From: Minisyncoccota bacterium
GTDB taxonomy: Bacteria; Patescibacteriota; Minisyncoccia; Minisyncoccales; MHMH01
Assembly (NCBI GenBank): GCA_028694095.1
Contig: JAQUTZ010000002.1
Location: forward strand, 1-35,722
Reading direction: 5' to 3'
Length of the DNA stretch: 35,722 nucleotides
Shown here: piece after piece, positions 7,610 through 14,582 of the stretch
Position numbering within the stretch: the first letter of the stretch is position 1
Layout of the letters: the number at the start of each line of letters is the position of its first letter
Notes under the pieces: model-generated
Told to the model about the DNA's origin: nothing
Database searches by the model: none
Seen by the model: the letters and a program-made list of their open reading frames with translations, nothing else
Position numbers and translations under genes: made by a program

Positions 7610-9145
7610 ATGCGAAAACTAATACGAAAAGGAAACTTTGGCGCTAGATCTTTTTTAATATTGTTTATCGTTCTTGTTTTGGGATTGGGAACAGCCTGGA
7701 TTCCCAAAGCTGAGGCGGCGGTGTCCTATGTTTCAGCGGGTACTGCAGCCACTTCCGGTAGCGGGAACGTATCTCCCGGCATTCCGGCCGGCATTCAGAA
7801 TAACGACATTTTAGTTGCAGTGATACACAGCCATGACAACACGAATTCCTCGATGCCTGCAGGCTGGGCAGAGAAGGTGGCTGGCAACGGAAACGCCAAT
7901 AACCGAATGGAGATATGGTGGAAAAGGACTACGGGGACAGAATCTTCTCCCACAGTTACTCATGCCGGCGGCACCATTATTGCCAAGATATATGCCTTCA
8001 GGGGCGCCGTTGAATCGGGAGATCCTTTTAATGTAGCGGGCATCATTCAAAGCAACGCAGGTTCTCCGATAAGCACCGCGGCTATAACAACGACTGTTGC
8101 CGACACAATGATTCTTCATGCTTTCGGCTGCGAAGACAATAATGATTGGGATTCCTTCACGGGCACAGCCAGTACTCTGGCGGATGCAGTGGTGGTAAAT
8201 AACCAGTCTTTCCCCGCTGACGACAACAGCATGGCTTTAACTTATGGAATTATGGCTTCCGCCGGGTCAACAGGAACGGCCGGGGCAAGCCAAGTTGGAT
8301 TTGGTTCAGATCCCGGCGTATCGGTGCAGTTGGCTCTTAGGCCCTATGTGGCTCCGGAGACAGCCCCTGTATCGCCTCCGGCCGGAGGAGCTGGATCTCC
8401 GGGAGTGGGACCGACGATTATTCGCCTGGAAGGAAGCTCTTATCCCGGCAGCGAAGTGGAGGTGATGAGAAAAATATTGGACAGCCCTTATGCATTAGTA
8501 ACCCCGGAAATTTACTACATAAGGAATGATGGTTCTTTTGAACTTCAATTTTCCACGATTCTACAGGGCATAAACACTTTTTCTTTAGCTTTTAGGGCGA
8601 TAGACAGAGAAGGAAATAAATCTAATATCGTTTATCCTCGTACCCTGATTGAGCTGGACGGTTCCACTTTAGGGCTGACCGACATTTTAATGCCGCCAAC
8701 TTTTGAGTTCGAGCGGCAAAGGATAACCAAAGGAAAGGATTTGGAATTGAGCGGTTTTGCTGTTCCTCATCAAAATATTAGATTCGTAGTGGACGATACT
8801 AGAAATTATGAGACTCAAGCCGATTCAGAGGGAAGATACGCTATTGCAATAGATACCTCCGAACTGTCGCTTGGAGAGCACCAAATAAAGTCAGTTTATA
8901 AGCCCGGCCTTACAGCTTCGGAGGAATATTCTCCTTCCAGGATATTCAGAGTTTCTTCGTTGGAATACACAATCATAGATTTAAACGAAGATGAAATGAT
9001 TAGCATTCAGGATTGGAGTATATTTTTATCGCGTACCCAGTCTCAAGAAGAAAATTTGAAGGGGACGGTTGACCTCAATCAAAACGGCATAGTGGATATT
9101 TTTGATTTCAGCATCTTTCTAAATTTATTTTCTAAATCAAGATAA
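7610..9145 (+). CDS. Secreted protein with C-terminal type I dockerin-like module
   Basis: A 511-residue exported protein. Residues about 14-36 form a signal peptide ending in AEA. The next 200 residues are a beta-rich domain rich in Gly, Thr and Asn, followed by a proline/glycine linker (near residues 250-265) and two Ig-like stretches. The last 60 residues hold two EF-hand-like calcium loops, DLNEDEMISIQD and DLNQNGIVDIFD, each with Asp-x-Asn spacing and an Asp at position 12. This is the duplicated F-hand layout of type I dockerins. Dockerins bind cohesins, and the next gene, 12 bp downstream, begins with a cohesin-like domain, so these two proteins probably bind each other on the cell surface. 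What the N-terminal domain binds is unknown. Confidence 0.88.
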   Translation: MRKLIRKGNFGARSFLILFIVLVLGLGTAWIPKAEAAVSYVSAGTAATSGSGNVSPGIPAGIQNNDILVAVIHSHDNTNSSMPAGWAEKVAGNGNANNRMEIWWKRTTGTESSPTVTHAGGTIIAKIYAFRGAVESGDPFNVAGIIQSNAGSPISTAAITTTVADTMILHAFGCEDNNDWDSFTGTASTLADAVVVNNQSFPADDNSMALTYGIMASAGSTGTAGASQVGFGSDPGVSVQLALRPYVAPETAPVSPPAGGAGSPGVGPTIIRLEGSSYPGSEVEVMRKILDSPYALVTPEIYYIRNDGSFELQFSTILQGINTFSLAFRAIDREGNKSNIVYPRTLIELDGSTLGLTDILMPPTFEFERQRITKGKDLELSGFAVPHQNIRFVVDDTRNYETQADSEGRYAIAIDTSELSLGEHQIKSVYKPGLTASEEYSPSRIFRVSSLEYTIIDLNEDEMISIQDWSIFLSRTQSQEENLKGTVDLNQNGIVDIFDFSIFLNLFSKSR

Positions 9146-9157
9146 CCTAACAATTTT

Positions 9158-10897
9158 ATGAATAAAAAAATATCCATTTTAGCGGCGGGAATCCTGATTT
9201 TTTCGGCAGCATCTTTCGCCGACGCCGCCCAGCTTTACCTTATTCCCAATTCAGCCAGCGTAGAGCCCGGGGATACCTTCGAGATGGATTTGAAGCTGAA
9301 TACAGAAGGGGGAAGCATAAACGCCGCTCAGACTACGGTTAATTTTCCCAATAATGTCTTGGAATTGGTGGGGGTCAGCAGGACCGACAGTATTTTTGAT
9401 TTCTGGCTCGAAGAGCCCAGTATTTCCAACCAGGAGGGAACAATGAGTTTTATCGGAGGGACAACCGGCGGGGTGCAGGGAGCGGCTTTGCATATTTTAA
9501 CCTTAAGATTTAGGGCTTTTGACGCCGGTTCCGGTTCTATATCTCTTTCTAATTCCGTGGTGACCGCTAACGACGGCGAAGGAACTGATGTTTTGTCTTC
9601 GGTAAACGGAGCGGCAATAAACGTAGCGGAACAGGCCGAAGAAGCGCCAGAAGAGGAGTCTCCAATTGAAGAGCCTGAAGAGGAAGAAGTGGAGGAGCCT
9701 GAAGTAATTGAAAGAGAGCCCGTCCCTTCCGGGCAGCTTCCTTCGGCCCCGCAGGTTAAGGTGCCCCTCTATCCCGAAGAAGGCGTTTGGTACAACCATC
9801 TTGGCGAAGTTATAGCTCTCTGGGACTTGCCCGAAGACGTGATACTGGTGGAAACCAAGCTGAGCCAAAGCCGGGACAGGGTTGACGGAACGATTGAGGA
9901 AGATTTAGTTACCGGAAAGAGGTTCGGAATTTTAGAGGAGGGTATTTGGTATATTAGGGTTCAATTTAGGAATAATGTCGGCTGGGGTCCTTTTACCTGG
10001 TACGAAGTGAGGATAGACGCCACTTCTCCTTTATCTTTCGAGATCGAAATAGACGATGAGGCGTCAGACAATCCAACCCCTGAGATATTTTTTGAAACCG
10101 AAGATTCTTTATCGGGAATTTCGCACGCAGTGGTTTTTATAGACGGAATGGATCCGGTCCAAACCGTAGAAACCACTTCTACGAGCATGGTTCTGCCTCC
10201 GCAGCCGCCGGGCATGCACGATTTAAGGGTGCGCATTATGGACGAAGCGGGTAATGGCGTTGAAGACGATTTGAGATTCGAGATAATTCCCTTACCGACT
10301 CCCGTAATTGAGTTTGCCACGAGAGCCGCCACCCAAGGAGAGGCAATATTTTTATCGGGTCGGAGTATTTCTAATGCTTTCATCGATTTAAGGATATTTA
10401 ATCAATCCGGCGAGGAGCTGCTGCTGCAAACCACTCAAAGCAGCGGAGTGGGCGACTGGCAAATATCGATAGAAGAAGCTCTTTCCCGCGGAAAATACAA
10501 AATAACGGTGACAGCCAGAGACGAACGGGGAGCTTTAAGTTATCCCACCGAGTCATTGTCTTTGAATATTAGGGAGGAAATAATTTTTTCTGTCGGACCC
10601 GTTGATTTGGGCTGGTTTGAGATAGCAATAATAATATTTTTACTGGCAGTTGCCGGAATAAGCGGATACGCTTGGTACAATGTTTCCATGGAGAGAAAAA
10701 GAGCGGCATCGGAAGTTATAGAAGGCAGGAATGTTAAAGATATCGCCGAACGACTGGAAGAAGACATCAGCCAGCTGGAGGAAAAAGCCGGCGATGACGA
10801 AGAAATATTCTCTCCCACCGTTAAGGCGGAAATAGAATATTTCCTAAAAAGGATGAGAAAAAACGTTCGGAAGATGAAAAACTACCTAGGGAAATAG
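9158..10897 (+). CDS. Membrane-anchored cohesin-domain surface protein
   Basis: A 579-residue protein. It has a signal peptide (residues 1-23), a cohesin-like domain (about 24-160, with the typical start LIPNSASVEPGDTF and the internal LRFRAFDAGSGSISL), an acidic Pro/Glu linker (about 163-195), two or three Ig/fibronectin-like beta domains, one transmembrane helix (about 487-510, WFEIAIIIFLLAVAGISG) and a charged, probably coiled-coil cytoplasmic tail of about 65 residues. The layout is that of a cell-anchored scaffold: it displays the cohesin outside while the tail faces the cytoplasm. The partner is most likely the dockerin protein encoded just upstream. The cytoplasmic coiled coil is unusual for a scaffoldin and could connect surface binding to something inside. 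Confidence 0.87.
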   Translation: MNKKISILAAGILIFSAASFADAAQLYLIPNSASVEPGDTFEMDLKLNTEGGSINAAQTTVNFPNNVLELVGVSRTDSIFDFWLEEPSISNQEGTMSFIGGTTGGVQGAALHILTLRFRAFDAGSGSISLSNSVVTANDGEGTDVLSSVNGAAINVAEQAEEAPEEESPIEEPEEEEVEEPEVIEREPVPSGQLPSAPQVKVPLYPEEGVWYNHLGEVIALWDLPEDVILVETKLSQSRDRVDGTIEEDLVTGKRFGILEEGIWYIRVQFRNNVGWGPFTWYEVRIDATSPLSFEIEIDDEASDNPTPEIFFETEDSLSGISHAVVFIDGMDPVQTVETTSTSMVLPPQPPGMHDLRVRIMDEAGNGVEDDLRFEIIPLPTPVIEFATRAATQGEAIFLSGRSISNAFIDLRIFNQSGEELLLQTTQSSGVGDWQISIEEALSRGKYKITVTARDERGALSYPTESLSLNIREEIIFSVGPVDLGWFEIAIIIFLLAVAGISGYAWYNVSMERKRAASEVIEGRNVKDIAERLEEDISQLEEKAGDDEEIFSPTVKAEIEYFLKRMRKNVRKMKNYLGK

Positions 10898-10900
10898 TGC

Positions 10901-11065
10901 ATGGCTTTAATCATTAAAAATCAGCAAAACAATTGGGCTTACGTTTTGATACTGGCGGTAATAGCTTTTGCAGTGGGCGGATTCGTCATTTTCTATTCAC
11001 TGGAGACCATCGACGAGATAAATACACTGTCTTCCGCGGAAAGATATTTGGAAAAAGTTGATTAG
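10901..11065 (+). CDS. Small one-helix membrane protein (54 aa)
   Basis: A 54-residue frame beginning 3 bp after the cohesin gene. It has a short N-terminal polar part, one transmembrane helix (WAYVLILAVIAFAVGGFVI, about residues 12-30) and a C-terminal amphipathic segment of about 20 residues. The tight spacing and clear hydrophobic profile support it as the last gene of the dockerin-cohesin operon. No family was recognised. Its final codons contain the -35 element (TTGATT at 11058-11063) of the next promoter. Confidence 0.75.
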   Translation: MALIIKNQQNNWAYVLILAVIAFAVGGFVIFYSLETIDEINTLSSAERYLEKVD

Positions 11066-11086
11066 AATTAAAGTTTAAGGTAAAAT
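11058..11086 (+). promoter_or_regulatory. Sigma-70 promoter for a small structured RNA
   Basis: TTGATT (11058-11063) and TAAAAT (11081-11086) have a 17-bp spacer. Transcription should start near 11093. The -35 lies in the last codons of the preceding small gene. Confidence 0.75.
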
Positions 11087-11092
11087 AAGAAT

Positions 11093-11170
11093 CAGGAGTC
11101 TTGCTTTGAAGGTGATGATTAAATCCTATCGCCGCCTTCACGAGCGAGGGGATAGGGGTGGGTATTTTTT
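11093..11170 (+). ncRNA. Candidate small structured RNA of about 78 nt
   Basis: A region with its own promoter and ending in seven T (11164-11170) that codes for nothing obvious. TGAAGGTG (11107-11114) pairs with CGCCTTCA (11133-11140), 8 bp with one G-U pair, leaving an 18-nt loop. Part of that loop, CCTATC (11125-11130), can pair with GATAGG (11151-11156), making a pseudoknot or a switch. An alternative hairpin is GGTGAT (11111-11116) with ATCGCC (11128-11133). The loop segment ATCCTATCGCC (11123-11133) is perfectly complementary to the loop of the terminator hairpin at 11267-11303. It may be a regulatory small RNA or the first part of a long leader. Family unknown. Confidence 0.5.
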
Positions 11171-11181
11171 TATTGTCCAAT

Positions 11182-11209
11182 AAACGGCTTGACAAAAGGG
11201 CCGTTTTTT
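11182..11209 (+). terminator. Terminator overlapping a promoter
   Basis: AACGGC (11183-11188) and GCCGTT (11200-11205) form the stem, followed by further T. The loop contains TTGACA, the -35 of the next promoter, so the end of one transcript and the start of the next are interleaved. Confidence 0.75.
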
Positions 11210-11217
11210 GGTATAGA
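11189..11217 (+). promoter_or_regulatory. Sigma-70 promoter for the coiled-coil membrane protein gene
   Basis: TTGACA (11189-11194) and TATAGA (11212-11217) with a 17-bp spacer. Transcription should start near 11224 and give a leader of about 90 nt that includes the hairpin at 11267-11303. Confidence 0.8.
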
Positions 11218-11266
11218 AATATGTTAAAGGTCGAATATTAATAATAGGATTTACCTAAACAACCGG

Positions 11267-11303
11267 TGTCGTAAAGGCGATAGGATGCTTTTACGGCATT
11301 TTT
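11267..11303 (+). terminator. Leader terminator hairpin with exposed 14-nt loop
   Basis: TGTCGTAAA (11267-11275) pairs with TTTACGGCA (11290-11298), 9 bp with one G-U pair, followed by five T. The 14-nt loop contains GGCGATAGGAT (11276-11286), the exact complement of ATCCTATCGCC in the loop of the upstream RNA. It sits just before the gene start at 11315 and looks like an attenuator that could be controlled by loop-loop pairing. Confidence 0.7.
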
Positions 11304-11314
11304 GTTTAAATGTC

Positions 11315-11614
11315 ATGATTCCCAATGACATCAAAAACAACATGGAGGACAGGGTTTTAAGCTGGTTCTGGGTGATTCTATTTATCAGCGCCATACTCTT
11401 CTTTAAGGATTTATTGACGGATATGCACGTGGAAACTCTGCGCATAGCCGAAGAGAGGGAGCGGCTGGAGCAGGGCCTGGAAGAGCAAAGGGAGAAGAAC
11501 GAAGATATGTACGAAGAGTTTTACGCTGAAATAAATAAGAGCATCGAAAAGGCGGTAGGAGCCTTGAACCGGGGCGATAATCCCGCTCAGAGCCTCGACT
11601 ATCTATTGAGATAA
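11315..11614 (+). CDS. Small membrane protein with coiled-coil tail
   Basis: A protein of 99 residues if started at 11315. It has one N-terminal transmembrane helix (SWFWVILFISAILFF) and a long charged helix rich in Glu and Arg that is predicted to be a coiled coil (RIAEERERLEQGLEEQ and onward). An ATG at 11285 in the same frame lies inside the terminator hairpin and is unlikely to be the start; 11342 is another choice. No Shine-Dalgarno is seen at any of them. The architecture, a membrane anchor plus a cytoplasmic or surface rod, suggests a structural or scaffold role, but no family was recognised. It has its own promoter and attenuator-like leader. Confidence 0.7.
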   Translation: MIPNDIKNNMEDRVLSWFWVILFISAILFFKDLLTDMHVETLRIAEERERLEQGLEEQREKNEDMYEEFYAEINKSIEKAVGALNRGDNPAQSLDYLLR

Positions 11615-11649
11615 CCCAATTAGCCGGTTTTGCCGATACCCCATTAAGT

Positions 11650-11737
11650 TACAATGACTGATTTAAGCAAATTTCCACATATCAAGAAGTCGTACGACTC
11701 TCGAAGCTAAATAATGCTTTTAACGGCAATCAATTGT
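11650..11737 (+). other. Non-coding region with palindrome and repeat of the previous leader
   Basis: No gene is seen in 11615-11807. TACAAT at 11650-11655 may be a -10 box. AGTCGTACGACT at 11688-11699 is a perfect 12-bp palindrome. ATGCTTTTAACGGCA in 11714-11728 closely repeats ATGCTTTTACGGCA of the leader hairpin at 11285-11298, so the two leaders may share an element. Confidence 0.4.
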
Positions 11738-11759
11738 CAGTCCTTTGGGCTGTTTTTTT
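11738..11759 (+). terminator. Terminator upstream of the TSP3 surface protein
   Basis: CAGTCC and GGGCTG form a 6-bp stem (one G-U pair) with a TTT loop, followed by seven T. It ends transcripts coming from the coiled-coil gene or from the leader-like region before it. Confidence 0.75.
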
Positions 11760-11789
11760 ATATCCCATTTTGATGGATTAGTCGAAAAA

Positions 11790-11798
11790 TGTTAATAT
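11790..11798 (+). promoter_or_regulatory. Extended -10 promoter for the TSP3 protein
   Basis: TGT followed by TAATAT (11793-11798). The ATG at 11808 is 9 bp downstream, implying a leader of only a few bases. Confidence 0.5.
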
Positions 11799-11807
11799 TC
11801 AATAATT

Positions 11808-12890
11808 ATGAGCAAAATATTGTTCGGAATTGTTTTATTTTTATCCGGCCTCCCGGTTTTTGCCTCGGCTGCAGCCGATTTGTCTCTGGAGGTTTCCGGC
11901 ATTACTTTTTCCAAGCCGGAAGCTCTGGAAGGAGAAAAGGTAAGAATTTTCGCCAGGGTTTTTAACGAAGGAGATGCGGATGTTTTGGGATACGTTATTT
12001 TTTCCGGAGACGGTATCGAAATAGCCGATCCCCAGCCCATTTCCGTGAAAGTCGGGACCTACGACGATGTTTTTATTGATTGGACGGCTGTAGCGGGCAC
12101 TTTTGATATTGAGGCGAGAATTGCAAGCGCCAGCCCTCCCGATGGGAATGCAGACAATAATATAGCGGTAAAAAGTAATTATTTTGTCGACTTAGATACC
12201 GACGGTGATGGAATTGGCGATACCAGGGATCTCGACGACGACAACGACGGAATTGCAGATACAGACGAGGCAAAGCTTGGAACCGACCCGCTTAATCCCG
12301 ATACCGACGGAGACGGGACATCGGACCTAAAGGATATTTTCCCCTTAGATTCATCTGAATGGGCCGACAGCGACGGCGATGGTACGGGAGACAATTCCGA
12401 TCCGGACAACGATAATGACGGTTTATCTGACGAAAAAGAGGATTCTCTGGGAACAGACCCTTTTAATCCAGATACCGATGGCGATAGCATTTCTGATTAT
12501 CGCGATCATTTTCCTCTTAATCCAGAAGAGTGGCTGGATACCGACGGAGACGGCATGGGGAATAACCAAGATCTCGACGATGACAACGACGGAGTTGCAG
12601 ACGAAGAAGAATTATTTATTTGGGGGACCGATCCCTTAACGGCCGACGATTTTGAAAAGCTTGAGACGGAGAAAGAAATTCTGCCAATCAATGGGGAATT
12701 GCCGTTAAACTCAGAATCGGAAGGTGAGGAAGAATTTAAACTTGATTCCTCTCACGGGCAAGCATCAATAGCCGGCATTTTAAAGGATTTCTATAACAAT
12801 AATCTATTAGATAAAGGAAGAGCAGCGCTGGCAGTTGGATTCTTTCTCTCGATAATGTTAATATTATGGTTGGTTAGGAAAAAACGATGA
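11808..12890 (+). CDS. Surface protein with thrombospondin type 3 calcium repeats
   Basis: A 360-residue exported protein. Signal peptide (residues about 1-22); a CARDB/Ig-like domain (about 24-122) ending in a DNNIAVKS-type motif; then about 150 residues of calcium-binding TSP3 repeats, recognised by many DTDGDG, DLDDDNDG and GTDPLNPDTDGDG units; a Glu-rich linker; and a C-terminal transmembrane helix (about 336-355) with a basic end RKKR facing the cytoplasm. The Asp-rich repeats should be rigid only when loaded with calcium, giving a stalk on the cell surface. Its stop overlaps the start of the CtpA-type protease gene (ATGA), so the two are translationally coupled; the protease may process this or other envelope proteins. 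Confidence 0.92.
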   Translation: MSKILFGIVLFLSGLPVFASAAADLSLEVSGITFSKPEALEGEKVRIFARVFNEGDADVLGYVIFSGDGIEIADPQPISVKVGTYDDVFIDWTAVAGTFDIEARIASASPPDGNADNNIAVKSNYFVDLDTDGDGIGDTRDLDDDNDGIADTDEAKLGTDPLNPDTDGDGTSDLKDIFPLDSSEWADSDGDGTGDNSDPDNDNDGLSDEKEDSLGTDPFNPDTDGDSISDYRDHFPLNPEEWLDTDGDGMGNNQDLDDDNDGVADEEELFIWGTDPLTADDFEKLETEKEILPINGELPLNSESEGEEEFKLDSSHGQASIAGILKDFYNNNLLDKGRAALAVGFFLSIMLILWLVRKKR

Positions 12891-14086
12891 AAAAAGGATT
12901 AATCACACTATTTTTAGTAATATCAATCCTCCTGAGTTTCGGAGCCGGTTTTTATTTCGGCAACATGCATATCCCTTCGACTCCGCCCGAGGGAGTGCTG
13001 AATGCGGAATTAGGAATGCCCGACGGCGTAGATTTCTCTCTCTTTTGGCAGGCCTGGAGGACCCTGGAGAACGCTTATGTCGATAAAGACGATATAGATT
13101 ACCAGGAGATGATTTACGGAGCAGTTTCGGGCATGGTGGGCTCTTTAGGGGACCCCTATACGGTATATTTTCCCCCCGAAGATGCTGAAATATTCAAAGA
13201 AGACGTAACCGGAGAATTCCAGGGGGTAGGAATGGAGATTGGGATAAGGGACAGCCAGCTGACAGTTATAGCTCCCATGGAAGGCACTCCTGCTGAAAGG
13301 GCCGGCTTAAGGGCAGGGGATAAAATAACGGCAATTAACGGAACTTCCACGCAAGGCATAAGCAGCGACGGAGCCGTAAAGCTAATCCGCGGACCCAAGG
13401 GCACGGAAGTCGTTTTGACTGTTTACAGGGAGGGCTGGGCTGAAACCAGAGATTTTACTATCGTCAGGGACGTGATAGAAATACCTTCAGTCAAACTGGA
13501 TATAAGAGACGACGGCGTTGCCTATATACAGCTTTATCAATTTTCCGAAGCAGCCAGGTCGGCTTTTGGAGAGTCAGCCGTTAATATAATCAACAGCGGA
13601 GCAGAAGCTGTAGTTTTAGATTTAAGAAACAATCCCGGAGGATATTTGGAGGTGGCGCAGTACATAGCAGGATGGTTTTTGGAAAGAGGGGAAATAGTTG
13701 CTATTGAGGATTTTGGGTCAGACAGAAAACCGAAAGAATATAAAGCCGAAGGACCCTCCAGCCTACTTTCTTATCCGCTGGTAGTCTTGATAAACCAGGG
13801 CTCCGCATCGGGTTCCGAGATTCTAGCCGGAGCTTTAAGGGATAACAGGGGAGTGAAACTGGTGGGAGAGCAGTCGTTCGGCAAAGGTTCGGTTCAAACC
13901 CTGGAAGATTTAAGCGAAGGCTCCCTGAAGGTTACCGTAGCCAGATGGCTTACCCCCGCAGGAACCCTTATCAACGGAAAGGGATTGGCTCCGGATGTGG
14001 AAGTAGAACTTACGGAAGACGATTTCAATGAGGACAGAGACCCGCAGCTCGACAGGGCCATTGAAATAGTCAAAGAAATGGATTAA
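12887..14086 (+). CDS. ctpA: S41 family C-terminal processing peptidase (CtpA type)
   Basis: A 399-residue serine protease of the envelope. It has an N-terminal signal anchor (residues about 4-26), a helical cap region with GDPYTVYF, a PDZ domain (about 110-190, GVGMEIG and AGLRAGD), and the S41 catalytic core. The catalytic Ser308 is in GSASGSE and Lys333 is in FGKGS; the spacing of 25 residues equals that in E. coli Tsp. It cleaves exported proteins near their C-termini. The start codon overlaps the stop of the TSP3 protein, and rplI follows after 13 bp. Length and motif order match the family, so the call is firm; the substrate is inferred only from context. Confidence 0.95.
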   Translation: MKKGLITLFLVISILLSFGAGFYFGNMHIPSTPPEGVLNAELGMPDGVDFSLFWQAWRTLENAYVDKDDIDYQEMIYGAVSGMVGSLGDPYTVYFPPEDAEIFKEDVTGEFQGVGMEIGIRDSQLTVIAPMEGTPAERAGLRAGDKITAINGTSTQGISSDGAVKLIRGPKGTEVVLTVYREGWAETRDFTIVRDVIEIPSVKLDIRDDGVAYIQLYQFSEAARSAFGESAVNIINSGAEAVVLDLRNNPGGYLEVAQYIAGWFLERGEIVAIEDFGSDRKPKEYKAEGPSSLLSYPLVVLINQGSASGSEILAGALRDNRGVKLVGEQSFGKGSVQTLEDLSEGSLKVTVARWLTPAGTLINGKGLAPDVEVELTEDDFNEDRDPQLDRAIEIVKEMD

Positions 14087-14099
14087 AATAAAGTAGAAT

Positions 14100-14546
14100 A
14101 TGAAAGTAATTCTCCTACAAGACGTAGATAAGGTTGGAAAAAAGTTTCAGGTTAAAAACGTTTCTGACGGATACGCCAAAAACTTCCTTTTTCCCAAAAA
14201 CCTGGCAAAGCCCGCTACCCCGGAAGCTTTAAAGTGGCTCGAGATGCAGGAGGAAATTAACAGAAAGAAGGCAGAAGAGCATCTTCAGGAAACGGAAAAA
14301 ATAGCCTCGAGCATTGATGGGGCTGAAGTTATCGTGCCCGTTAAGGTTGGCGAAGAGGGCCAGCTGTTTGAGTCGGTTAACGCCCAAAAGATAGCCGAAA
14401 AGCTCAAAGAATCGGGCATAGAAGTTAAAAAAACCCAGATTATCCTGAAAGAGCCCATAAAGGAGCTCGGCGAGTATCCCGTAAAAGTGAGTTTTGACCA
14501 CAATTTGGAAGCGGAAGTGAAAGTCATAGTCAGCGAAGAAAAATAA
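14100..14546 (+). CDS. rplI: 50S ribosomal protein L9
   Basis: A 148-residue protein with the typical N-terminal 23S rRNA-binding domain (MKVILLQDVDKVGKKF, then VSDGYAKNFLFP), a long connecting helix (about 45-75) and the C-terminal domain. Length matches bacterial L9. It lies 13 bp after ctpA and probably shares its transcript, which is an unusual place for rplI; in most bacteria it sits with rpsF, ssb and rpsR. L9 is absent from several CPR lineages, so its presence is taxonomically useful. Confidence 0.97.
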   Translation: MKVILLQDVDKVGKKFQVKNVSDGYAKNFLFPKNLAKPATPEALKWLEMQEEINRKKAEEHLQETEKIASSIDGAEVIVPVKVGEEGQLFESVNAQKIAEKLKESGIEVKKTQIILKEPIKELGEYPVKVSFDHNLEAEVKVIVSEEK

Positions 14547-14582
14547 TCTTACATTTAAAACCTAATTTCTAAAGTTTTGGCC

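Noticed and set aside
11107..11170. Known riboswitch (fluoride or preQ1) in the small structured RNA
   Set aside because: GGTGATGA looks a little like the start of the fluoride motif, and the pseudoknot is reminiscent of preQ1, but the conserved core bases of either class are missing and no matching gene follows.
12180..12620. DNA tandem repeat or CRISPR-like array
   Set aside because: The repetition comes from coding of Asp/Gly-rich TSP3 calcium repeats; units vary in sequence and there are no spacers.
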